From assembly GCA_039188505.1 (NCBI GenBank), contig JBCCZC010000214.1:1-9505 (forward strand): a stretch of 9,505 nucleotides of DNA. The letters are read 5' to 3'. The notes below the pieces were generated by a model. The model was not told the DNA's origin, did no database searches, and saw only the letters and a program-made list of their open reading frames with translations. This stretch comes from JBCCZC01 sp039188505 (lineage in GTDB: Bacteria > Pseudomonadota > Gammaproteobacteria > Xanthomonadales > SZUA-38). The position numbers and the translations under genes are program-made. This document shows positions 1 to 6,006 of the stretch, piece after piece (the stretch's first letter is position 1; every line of letters starts with the position of its first letter).

Positions 1-1005
1 CGGCTCTTCGACGCGTGGGGCATCGCCTACGATCCGGAACAGGTCGTGCTGGACGCCGTCAACGGCGCCCAGGTCGGCGGCCAGGGTGGCCGCCCGGTGC
101 GCCACATCGGCGTGCTGAGTCTGACGCAGGACGCCATGAACACCGACGAGGTCACCATGGCGAACCTCAATGGCGTCAATCTCGCGCTGAGCGGGCACCT
201 CGCCCCGGCGCCGGAAGCGGAGTTCGAGTTCGTGCCTCTGCTGACCAGCTCCGCGGTGGCGGGCATGGTGCCGGCGGAGAGCGTCCGGATGTTGTTCGAC
301 CCGGAGAGCCTGCTCGACGGATTCATGCCGGCGGATCAGATCTATACGCTCGCGGCCCGGATGCAGGGGCCGCTGGCCACGGCGTTCCCGGGAGGCGCTC
401 CCGCGCTCGACGGGGATGTGCCCGACGAGCGACCTGCGCAGATCACGGCGATCGCCGAGGCCAACCTCATCGTGCTGGCTGACGCCGACCTGCTGGCCGA
501 CCGACTGTGGGTCCAGGTACAGCAGTTCTTTGGCCAGCGGATCGCGAGCGCGTTCGCCAACAACGGTGACATGGTGCTGAATATGGTCGACAGCTTTGCC
601 GGGAGCAGCGATCTCATCAGCATCCGCGGTCGGGCCACCTCACAGCGGCCGTTCACGAAGGTGCAGGAGCTGGAACGGCAGGCGCAGGATCGGTTCCGCG
701 CCACCGAGCAGCAGCTCGAACGCGAACTGCAGGAAACGGAACGGAAGCTGAGCGAACTCCAGGCCGGACGGGACGACGGCAACCCGCTCATTCTCAGCGC
801 TGAACAGCAGGCCGAGCTCCAGCGTTTCCGCGACGAGCGGGTGCGTATCCGCAAGGAGCTGCGGTCGGTTCAGGCCAACCTTCGGAGCGACATCGAAAGC
901 CTTGGAACGTGGCTGAAGATCATCAACATCGGCCTCGTGCCGTTGCTCCTCACGATCCTTGCCCTGGCGGCCGCGGGCGCCCGGGCCCGAAAGCGGAGGG
1001 CCTGA
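1..1005 (+). CDS. GldG-like ABC-transporter auxiliary protein, 3' part (5' end outside window)
   Basis: The reading frame is open from base 1, so the first in-window ATG (46) is not the true start. 334 residues remain, ending in TGA at 1003-1005. They match the C-terminal part of GldG / ABC_transp_aux proteins: an extracytoplasmic alpha/beta domain (roughly residues 1-200), a long charged coiled-coil stretch rich in Glu, Gln and Arg (about 220-300), then one hydrophobic helix (about 307-328) and a basic tail ending ARARKRRA. Family members work with a GldF-type permease and an ABC ATPase. In gliding Bacteroidetes they support motility; in other bacteria the substrate is unknown. The 3-nt gap to the DUF4340 gene is the usual arrangement, so the permease and ATPase genes probably lie just left of the window. 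Family recognition is from sequence pattern only. Confidence 0.85.
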   Translation, partial: RLFDAWGIAYDPEQVVLDAVNGAQVGGQGGRPVRHIGVLSLTQDAMNTDEVTMANLNGVNLALSGHLAPAPEAEFEFVPLLTSSAVAGMVPAESVRMLFDPESLLDGFMPADQIYTLAARMQGPLATAFPGGAPALDGDVPDERPAQITAIAEANLIVLADADLLADRLWVQVQQFFGQRIASAFANNGDMVLNMVDSFAGSSDLISIRGRATSQRPFTKVQELERQAQDRFRATEQQLERELQETERKLSELQAGRDDGNPLILSAEQQAELQRFRDERVRIRKELRSVQANLRSDIESLGTWLKIINIGLVPLLLTILALAAAGARARKRRA

Positions 1006-1008
1006 GCC

Positions 1009-2115
1009 ATGAAGACGAAGATGCTCGGAACCCTTGCCGCGGTGACGGCCCTCGTGGCCGCGCTGGCGCTCTGGCTGACCGCGGGCCGGGAAGCCGCGCC
1101 TGAACGCTCGCCGGGAGAGATGCTGGCGCCGGGACTGCTTGACGCTGTCAACGAGGTCAATTCGATCCGGATCACGGACGCGGAGTCCGGAGCGGTGACG
1201 ACGCTTGAGCTGGTGGAGGATCGTTGGACCATCGCTGAGCGCGGCGGCTACCCCGCGGAGGTCACCGACCTGCGCCGCGGCGTGCTCGCGTTTGCCGAGG
1301 CGCGTCTCGTCGAGGCCAAAACGGCCAATCCCGACTTCTACGGTCGTCTCGGCGTCGAGGACCCTGCAACGGCGGGCGCCAGCAGCCGGCGGATCGAGGT
1401 CGAGCTGCCGGCGGCATCCTTCGACGTGATCGTGGGTGCCCTCGCGTCCCGCGGGCAGACTTCGACGTTCGTACGCCGCGCGGGCGAGGCGCAGTCATGG
1501 GCGGCATCCGGCAATCTTCGGCTCGACGCTGACCCGAAGGACTGGCTGGAGCGAGCGATCCTGGACCTGCCGACGCAGACCGTGCGGAGCGTTGTGATCA
1601 CCCACCCCGACGGCGGCACCGTCGCGATCACCAAGGCCGAACCCGGGCTGCCGAACTTCGCCGTGGCGGACGTCCCCGAAGGCCGGGAATTATTGTCACC
1701 GAGTGCGGGCAACTCCATCGCGGGCGCGCTGGCGAGCCTGAGGCTCGAGGACGTCGTGGCCCGGAGCGATTTCGATCCCGGGGAGGCCGAGCCCGTCCGG
1801 GCGACCTTCGCGGGCTTCGATGGCCGCCGCGCGACGGTGAGCGCCTGGCGGGTCGACGACGTTCGCTACGTCACCGTCGCGCTGGACTTCGACCCGGCGC
1901 TGGTCGCTGTCGCGCCGGACGAGACGGGAACCGACGGAGCGGATGCCGAAAGCACGATCGAGGTGGCCGACGCGGCGGCGGTTGCCGATCTTGCGTCCCG
2001 GCTGGACGGCTGGGTGTTCGCCATTCCGTCCTACAAGCACAGCAATCTCACCAAACGGCTGGACGATCTGCTCAAGCCGGCAGAGTCGCCCGGGACCGAC
2101 GCCGAGGGGCCGTGA
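1009..2115 (+). CDS. DUF4340 domain-containing protein (ABC exporter accessory)
   Basis: This gene encodes 368 residues. The start at 1009 is supported by GGAGGG at 995-1000, inside the end of the preceding gene, 8 nt before the ATG. A signal anchor spans about residues 5-24 (hydrophobic Leu/Ala/Val), followed by a periplasmic domain. The DUF4340 hallmarks are visible: a W-x-I-A turn near residue 73, YPAEV at 81-85, a helix reading LAFAEARLVEAKT, and a YGRLGVEDP segment at 111-119. A second half repeats a similar beta-rich layout and ends with a WVFAIPSYKHSNL segment. DUF4340 genes regularly follow gldG-like genes, and this pair is separated by 3 nt, so the two are co-transcribed and probably partners at the membrane. 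The molecular function is unknown for the family. The C-terminal tail is acidic and low in complexity. Confidence 0.85.
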   Translation: MKTKMLGTLAAVTALVAALALWLTAGREAAPERSPGEMLAPGLLDAVNEVNSIRITDAESGAVTTLELVEDRWTIAERGGYPAEVTDLRRGVLAFAEARLVEAKTANPDFYGRLGVEDPATAGASSRRIEVELPAASFDVIVGALASRGQTSTFVRRAGEAQSWAASGNLRLDADPKDWLERAILDLPTQTVRSVVITHPDGGTVAITKAEPGLPNFAVADVPEGRELLSPSAGNSIAGALASLRLEDVVARSDFDPGEAEPVRATFAGFDGRRATVSAWRVDDVRYVTVALDFDPALVAVAPDETGTDGADAESTIEVADAAAVADLASRLDGWVFAIPSYKHSNLTKRLDDLLKPAESPGTDAEGP

Positions 2116-2161
2116 CGAAAGTCGGCTGATGCGCTCGGGCGAAGCGATAATCGCGCGGCGC

Positions 2162-2173
2162 TTGCAATTGCAA
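2162..2173. repeat. Perfect 12-bp AT-rich palindrome in the convergent spacer
   Basis: TTGCAATTGCAA is self-complementary over all 12 bases. It is markedly AT-rich for this GC-rich DNA. It lies in the 152-nt spacer (2116-2267) between the converging DUF4340 gene and the PHA-system gene. The rest of the spacer holds only weak structure: a short odd palindrome GCGATAATCGC at 2145-2155, a GAAA-loop hairpin at 2109-2126 spanning the DUF4340 stop, and a 5-bp stem TGGCG/CGCCA at 2231-2251. None is followed by a T-run, so no convincing intrinsic terminator is visible for either gene. The palindrome could be a protein-binding site or chance. Confidence 0.4.
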
Positions 2174-2267
2174 ATGGCGAGAAGGCCAGCAGCTTTCGTA
2201 TCGGGTTGATCGGACGGAGACCGCAGCGCATGGCGGCCCGCGGCGACGCCACAGGTGCGATCGACGG

Positions 2268-2543
2268 CTAGGCGAAGCGCTTGTCGAGTTCCTTGCCGAT
2301 CTCACGCTCGATGGGGGCCTTGAGCATGGCCAGGAACATGCCGAGGGTCGCGTCGATCTCGATGTCGACCTCACCCACGCGCATGACCCCGTCCACGCCG
2401 GGGCGCGAAAAGTGGATGTGGTCGCCTTCCCATTCGTAGTGGACGCCGTAGGATTCGGAGATATGCAGGGCGGCCTCTTCGATGGCCTCGCGGGCCCGCT
2501 CCTTGTCACCGTTGTGCGGTCTGACGATATGAATTCGCGACAT
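2268..2543 (-). CDS. Polyhydroxyalkanoic acid system family protein (PHA_gran_rgn)
   Basis: A 91-residue cytoplasmic protein reading MSRIHIVRPH at its start. The pattern fits the small PHA_gran_rgn family: an N-terminal beta strand, a helix rich in Arg, Glu and Ala (14-30), a beta strand pair with W38-E-G-D and HFSRPGVDG (44-52), a strand VGEVDIEID (56-64), and a C-terminal amphipathic helix with LAMLKAPIEREIGKEL (71-86). The family is annotated as a putative polyhydroxyalkanoate system or granule-associated protein; its biochemical role is not established. I chose the ATG at 2543 rather than the in-frame ATG at 2591, because the 16 extra residues are low-complexity and the family begins near MSRI. 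The ribosome binding site is only fair (GGGTGA, about 4 nt upstream). It stands alone on the - strand with no PHA synthase in view, so a role in polymer storage is inferred from the family name only. Confidence 0.8.
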   Translation of the reverse strand: MSRIHIVRPHNGDKERAREAIEEAALHISESYGVHYEWEGDHIHFSRPGVDGVMRVGEVDIEIDATLGMFLAMLKAPIEREIGKELDKRFA

Positions 2544-2581
2544 GGCGTCACCCGGATTGCTGGGGATTGAAGACGCGGGCG

Positions 2582-2590
2582 ATACTAGCA
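2582..2590 (-). promoter_or_regulatory. Candidate extended -10 promoter for the PHA-system gene
   Basis: Read on the - strand, this is TGCTAGTAT: a TGn element directly in front of TAGTAT (4 of 6 matches to TATAAT). Transcription would begin near 2575, leaving a leader of about 30 nt before the ATG at 2543. No good -35 hexamer lies 16-18 bp further upstream, which is tolerated by extended -10 promoters. The prediction is from pattern only. Confidence 0.3.
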
Positions 2591-2658
2591 TGGGTCCCGT
2601 GAAGGCTCGTGAGCACTTGCCCTCGGCATTGGGCTGGGCGAGGATCGGGGCCAGGAGT

Positions 2659-2686
2659 CTGCATCGCGCAAGCTCGCGCGATTCAG
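2659..2686. repeat. Interrupted inverted repeat upstream of asmA (operator or leader hairpin)
   Basis: The left arm CTGCATCGCGC (2659-2669) and right arm GCGCGATTCAG (2676-2686) pair over 11 positions with a single C/T mismatch, around a 6-nt centre AAGCTC. It sits in the 187-nt spacer between the divergent PHA-system and asmA genes, 44 bp before the asmA ATG. A direct repeat TTCAGG (2682-2687 and 2692-2697) lies exactly 10 bp apart across its right edge. There is no T-run on either strand, so it is not a typical intrinsic terminator. A dyad operator or a hairpin in the asmA leader fits better. I found no convincing sigma-70 promoter for asmA around it. Confidence 0.5.
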
Positions 2687-2730
2687 GGTCGTTCAGGCAG
2701 GATGCAAAGGCCGGCAGGGAGAGGGGATAG

Positions 2731-4854
2731 ATGCGATTGCTGAAATGGCTGCTAGGACTTGTCGTGGTCGTCGTTGTGCTGATTGCGGGGGCGCTGTTCT
2801 ACGTCGCCGCAGTATTCGACCCCAATGACCATCGGGACCGGATCATCGCGGCCGTCGAGGAACAGACGGGACGCGATTTCGACCTTTCCGGCGACCTATC
2901 GCTGACCGTCTTTCCGACCCTAGCGTTCGAGGCGGGCCCCGCGAGCCTCGGGAACGACCCGGCCTTCGAAGGGCGGGAGTTTCTGCAGGCGAATCGCATT
3001 GCGGCGGCTGTCGACCTCGTGCCGCTCATGAGCAACGAGCTGCGCGTGGGCGAGATCGTCCTCGACGGCGTCGCGATCAACCTCGCCATCGACGAGAACG
3101 GTCGCGGAAACTGGGAGTCGCTGGTCGATGCGACGGCGACGGGCGCGGGAACCGGGGACTCGCCGGACGCGCCTGACGGGACGTCCGTGACGATCGAGAG
3201 CCCCCCGCTGGATCTCAGCGTGGAGGCGCTTCGCCTGATCGACGCGTCGATCCGCTTCACCGACGCCAGCACGGGCACGGCCGCAAGTCTCGAGGACCTC
3301 GATATCTCGATTGCGCCGGTGGCATCAGATCAACCGACCCAGCTCGACTTCTCCACCCGCTATGCCTATGACGAATACGCCGGGACCGTGAGCGCTGTAC
3401 TCGTGGCCGAGGCGCTGCTGGCTGAGGCCGGCCCGCGGCTGGCGCTCGAATCCTTCGAAATCGTGAACGAACAGGGCATCGACGTCACCGTCACCTCGAG
3501 TCAGCCGGCAACCGTCGATCTCGCTGCGGGGACGGCGTCACTGCCCGGGCTCGAGGTTCGGTCCGGAGATGCCCGCATCGTGCTCTCGGCAGACGCGACC
3601 GACATGCAGGGCACGCCTGCGGTGAGCGGCACGCTGACGGTCGATCCGTTCGATGTGGGTGCCTGGCTTGCCGACAGCGGCTTCTACGATGCGGGAACCG
3701 CGGACCCGACCGCGATGAAACGCCTCGGCGTTGATGCGGCCTTCAACCTGCGGGGCTCCACCTTCACGCTGGCGTCGCTGACGGCGCAGCTCGACGACTC
3801 GACCCTGACAGGACAAGCGTCCGTCGGCGATCGCATCGAGTTCGATCTCGAAGTGGACACGCTGAACGTCGATCGCTACCTGCCGCCGGCGACCGACGAA
3901 GAGGCGCCGGTCGAGGCCGGCGGCAGCGAGCCCATCGCGCCGCCGGAGCTGCCGGCCCTCAACGGCAGCATGCGAGTGGGGCAGTTCATCGTGGCCGGCC
4001 TCGAGGCGACCGACATCGAACTCCAGATCGCGGCCGACGCCGATGGCATCGCCGTTGAACCCGTCCGCGGCGGTCTCTACGGCGGGGCGGTCAACGCAGC
4101 CGTGCGCGTCGACACCGGGACCCAGCCGGGCCGGACCACCGTGGATCTCGACGTCACCGACGTGTCCGCCGGGCCGATGTTGACCGCGCTCCTCGACCAG
4201 CAGGTGCTGACCGGCACCGGTGCGCTGTCGGCGAGCCTCGCGTTGGAAGACGCCTTTGCGGCGGATCCCGTCCCGGGGCTTGGTGGCAACGTATCGCTCA
4301 GCCTGACGGACGGTGCGCTCTACGGTATCAACGTCATCGGTACGCTCCGCAAGGGCCTCGCACTGATCGGGAAAGGCGACCCTGCGCTGCTGGACGAGGG
4401 GGATCGAACCACCGACTTCTCGAGCTTCGTGTTCGCCGGCGACATCGACGCGGGTGTGCTGGAGTCGAAGGTGTTCGAGCTGGCTTCACCGTACCTGCGG
4501 GTCAACGGCGCGGGCACCGTGGATGTCGCTCGGCAGACCCTCGACTACCGGCTCGAGCCGATTCTGATCGGCGCCCCGGAGGGGCAGGGCAGTGAGCTGG
4601 CCGAGCTCGAGGGGACCCGCGTACCCGTCGCGCTGTCAGGGTCGTTCGCGGCGCCCGAAGTCGACGTCGATATCGCCACAGCGCTGCTCTCGAGCCAGCA
4701 GGGTCGAATCGAGAACGCGATCCTCGACAAGCTCGGCGTCGAGACCGACGACGAGGAAGAGGAGGACCTCGGGCAGTCGCTGCTGCGCGGATTGCTGCAG
4801 AAAGCCGGCGAAAAGGACAAGGACGATGATTCCGATAACGGCGGCAGCGAGTAG
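2731..4854 (+). CDS. AsmA family inner-membrane protein
   Basis: This gene encodes 707 residues. The ATG at 2731 follows a purine-rich ribosome binding site, AGGGAGAGG, about 7-9 nt upstream. An N-terminal membrane anchor occupies roughly residues 5-27 (a run of Leu and Val), with the rest in the periplasm. The AsmA N-terminal block is clear: FDPNDHRDRIIAAVEEQTGR, then DLSLTVFPTLAFEAG, a GND segment, and a VGEIVLDGVAINL strand. The AsmA C-terminal block is also present: a DGALYGINVIG turn (about 528), TDFSSF (about 561), LRVNGAGTVD (about 589) and a DYRLEP strand. AsmA-like proteins form long beta-groove structures linked to lipid movement and outer-membrane homeostasis. The C-terminus is unusual: an acidic run DDEEEED near residue 673 and a polar tail ending DDDSDNGGSE. 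Length exceeds E. coli AsmA (617). Which AsmA paralogue this is cannot be told here, so no symbol is given. Confidence 0.9.
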   Translation: MRLLKWLLGLVVVVVVLIAGALFYVAAVFDPNDHRDRIIAAVEEQTGRDFDLSGDLSLTVFPTLAFEAGPASLGNDPAFEGREFLQANRIAAAVDLVPLMSNELRVGEIVLDGVAINLAIDENGRGNWESLVDATATGAGTGDSPDAPDGTSVTIESPPLDLSVEALRLIDASIRFTDASTGTAASLEDLDISIAPVASDQPTQLDFSTRYAYDEYAGTVSAVLVAEALLAEAGPRLALESFEIVNEQGIDVTVTSSQPATVDLAAGTASLPGLEVRSGDARIVLSADATDMQGTPAVSGTLTVDPFDVGAWLADSGFYDAGTADPTAMKRLGVDAAFNLRGSTFTLASLTAQLDDSTLTGQASVGDRIEFDLEVDTLNVDRYLPPATDEEAPVEAGGSEPIAPPELPALNGSMRVGQFIVAGLEATDIELQIAADADGIAVEPVRGGLYGGAVNAAVRVDTGTQPGRTTVDLDVTDVSAGPMLTALLDQQVLTGTGALSASLALEDAFAADPVPGLGGNVSLSLTDGALYGINVIGTLRKGLALIGKGDPALLDEGDRTTDFSSFVFAGDIDAGVLESKVFELASPYLRVNGAGTVDVARQTLDYRLEPILIGAPEGQGSELAELEGTRVPVALSGSFAAPEVDVDIATALLSSQQGRIENAILDKLGVETDDEEEEDLGQSLLRGLLQKAGEKDKDDDSDNGGSE

Positions 4855-4880
4855 GCAATTCTCGCTCTCGATGGTAGATT
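4852..4880 (+). promoter_or_regulatory. Candidate sigma-70 promoter for the FHA-domain gene
   Basis: TAGGCA (4852-4857, 4 of 6 to TTGACA) is followed after a 17-bp spacer by TAGATT (4875-4880, 4 of 6 to TATAAT). TGG directly precedes the second hexamer, giving an extended -10. Transcription would begin near 4887, about 22 nt before the ATG at 4909. The -35 hexamer overlaps the asmA stop codon. If real, the FHA gene can be expressed separately from asmA. Confidence 0.35.
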
Positions 4881-4908
4881 ATCCGCTGGGATTTCAGGGA
4901 GATCGCGC

Positions 4909-5760
4909 ATGAAGCTTGCGTTTCTTAATAGCGATCATCAGGACTTTGCCGTGGGGAAGGGGAGTTTTTCCATCGGTAGCACCGAGCAGGACGACGTCAT
5001 GATCGGGGATGACGTGGCCGGCCACGCGATTCTCACGGTCGACAAGCGCGGCATTACGCTGAGCGTGGATGACCTGCCGACCAACTCGGTCGAGGTCAAC
5101 GGACGCTCCGTGCAGGCGCGCGCCATTCTGAGGCTCGGCGACCGGATCACGATCGGCCGGACGGACATGATCCTGCGGGGCGCGGAGATCAACACCACGA
5201 CGCCGCCCTATCCCTTCGAAGCGCTAGACGTCGACACCAATCCGGCCCGGGTGGTCCTGCGAGGGCTGGCAGGCCGCTATTCGGGCCAGATCTTCGGCAT
5301 CGACGGTACGGTCACGATCGGAAATTCGCCGGAAGCCGAGATTCGGGTTGATCTGCCGGAGGACTTCACGCTCGAAGTCGGGCGCGCGGGCGAGCGGGTC
5401 TACGTTCGCCGCGAGGCCGGTGACGCGGTGCTCGACGTGAACGGTCATGAGGTACGCCACGCGGAGCTTTCTCCAGGCGACCAGATCGCCGTCGGCGAAG
5501 AGCGCCTGCTGGTGGAAGCGCCCGGCTTCGTCCCGGGGAATGCCTATTCGGGCGATCAGCAGCAGGAAAGCGGCAACACGCAGGTCTTCCAGGCCATCTC
5601 GTTGGAGGAGCCGAAGGAGGAACCCGCGCCAGCTGCGGAGAAACCAAAGCCCGCTCCCGCACCGGTGCAGAACCCAGGCAGCCGCCTTGATGCCGCAATC
5701 ATTACGGTGTGCGTGGCGCTTTCAGCGGCGATGCTGGCCTGGCTCTACTTCAATCTCTGA
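4909..5760 (+). CDS. Tandem FHA-domain protein with C-terminal membrane anchor
   Basis: A 283-residue protein with ribosome binding site AGGGAG at 4896-4901, 7 nt before the ATG. The first FHA-like domain covers about residues 1-92: I22-G23, D28-D29, H39 in VAGHA, N59, VNG 63-65, GD 77-78 and IG 82-83. The second covers about 113-203: IGN 137-139, VNG 177-179, GD 190-191, VG 195-196. A Pro/Ala/Glu/Lys-rich linker (about 232-257) leads to one hydrophobic helix (about 263-281) ending two residues from the C-terminus, so the protein looks tail-anchored with its FHA domains in the cytoplasm. FHA domains usually bind phosphothreonine. Here the conserved GR is GS in domain 1 and GN in domain 2. The Ser of the S-x-x-H motif is lost in both, and domain 2 also lacks the His. 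Phosphopeptide binding is therefore doubtful. No kinase or secretion gene is adjacent. Confidence 0.8.
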   Translation: MKLAFLNSDHQDFAVGKGSFSIGSTEQDDVMIGDDVAGHAILTVDKRGITLSVDDLPTNSVEVNGRSVQARAILRLGDRITIGRTDMILRGAEINTTTPPYPFEALDVDTNPARVVLRGLAGRYSGQIFGIDGTVTIGNSPEAEIRVDLPEDFTLEVGRAGERVYVRREAGDAVLDVNGHEVRHAELSPGDQIAVGEERLLVEAPGFVPGNAYSGDQQQESGNTQVFQAISLEEPKEEPAPAAEKPKPAPAPVQNPGSRLDAAIITVCVALSAAMLAWLYFNL

Positions 5761-5763
5761 CCC

Positions 5764-5793
5764 CGATCCCCGCCTCGTCGCGACGCAGGATCG
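5764..5793. repeat. Nested inverted repeats just after the FHA gene
   Basis: CGATCC (5764-5769) pairs with GGATCG (5788-5793). Between them lies a perfect 10-bp palindrome, CGTCGCGACG (5776-5785). The structure begins 3 nt after the FHA stop codon and ends on the first base of GAGGAG (5793-5798), the ribosome binding site of the small ORF downstream. An alternative pairing, CCTCG (5773-5777) with CGAGG (5792-5796), would cover that site directly. No T-run follows, so a role as transcription terminator is weak; a structure controlling translation is possible. Confidence 0.4.
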
Positions 5794-5805
5794 AGGAGCT
5801 ACGGG

Positions 5806-6006
5806 ATGCACGGGAGTGCGGGATCGAAAGCCACCTCGGCAACCTCGATGGGCATGGTGCAGTGTCCGGCTCGATCGCTGTCTCCCTTGTTCGTCAACGG
5901 TCCGGCGGTTGGCCCGGCGCATGCGCCCTGTGACGAGAGCTGGCTGTTCGTGATCGCTGGCGCTGGCGACCGGAGCGGGGTGGCTTCAGGCGGGGACAGC
6001 GCTTGA
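5806..6006 (+). CDS. Candidate small protein or leader ORF upstream of serC (unrecognised)
   Basis: A possible 66-residue ORF. The ATG at 5806 has an excellent ribosome binding site, GAGGAG at 5793-5798, with 7-nt spacing. Its TGA (6004-6006) overlaps the TTG start of serC (6003-6005) by two bases, an arrangement typical of translationally coupled genes. I do not recognise the protein. It begins MHGSAGSKATSATSMGM, has a short hydrophobic stretch WLFVIAGAG near residues 45-53, two cysteines (20 and 42), and is rich in Ser, Gly and Ala (10 Ser in 66). Third codon positions are mostly G or C, but composition alone is weak evidence in GC-rich DNA. It could be a real small gene, a leader ORF coupling ribosome entry to serC, or a chance ORF. 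It also contains a 12-bp palindrome at 5916-5927. Confidence 0.4.
   Translation: MHGSAGSKATSATSMGMVQCPARSLSPLFVNGPAVGPAHAPCDESWLFVIAGAGDRSGVASGGDSA
5916..5927. repeat. Perfect 12-bp palindrome upstream of serC
   Basis: GGCGCATGCGCC is fully self-complementary. It lies about 75 bp before the serC start, inside the candidate small ORF. It could be a regulator-binding site or a short hairpin. GC-rich palindromes of this size also arise by chance in such DNA, and no promoter elements are recognisable next to it. Confidence 0.3.

Noticed and set aside
342..854. Antisense ORF of 170 residues opposite the GldG-like gene
   Set aside because: Its Ser/Arg-rich composition is typical of a reverse-frame shadow, and it lies wholly opposite a recognised protein.
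46..1005. ATG at 46 as the start of the first gene
   Set aside because: The same frame is open to base 1 and the residues encoded there continue the family's fold, so the gene is cut by the window edge.
2146..2151. GATAAT as a -10 promoter element
   Set aside because: It matches TATAAT at 5 of 6 positions, but no -35 is found at the right spacing and no + strand gene follows.
2231..2251. TGGCG/CGCCA hairpin as a terminator for the PHA-system gene
   Set aside because: The stem is only 5 bp with an 11-nt loop, and no T-run follows on the - strand.
2268..2591. Longer version of the PHA-system protein starting at 2591
   Set aside because: The 16 added residues do not resemble the family, and that start would overlap the candidate extended -10 promoter element.
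5709..5933. + strand ORF overlapping the FHA gene end and spacer
   Set aside because: It begins inside the FHA coding region, has no good ribosome binding site, and is less well supported than the ORF at 5806. It is in the serC frame but is closed by a stop at 5931-5933, so it is not a serC extension.
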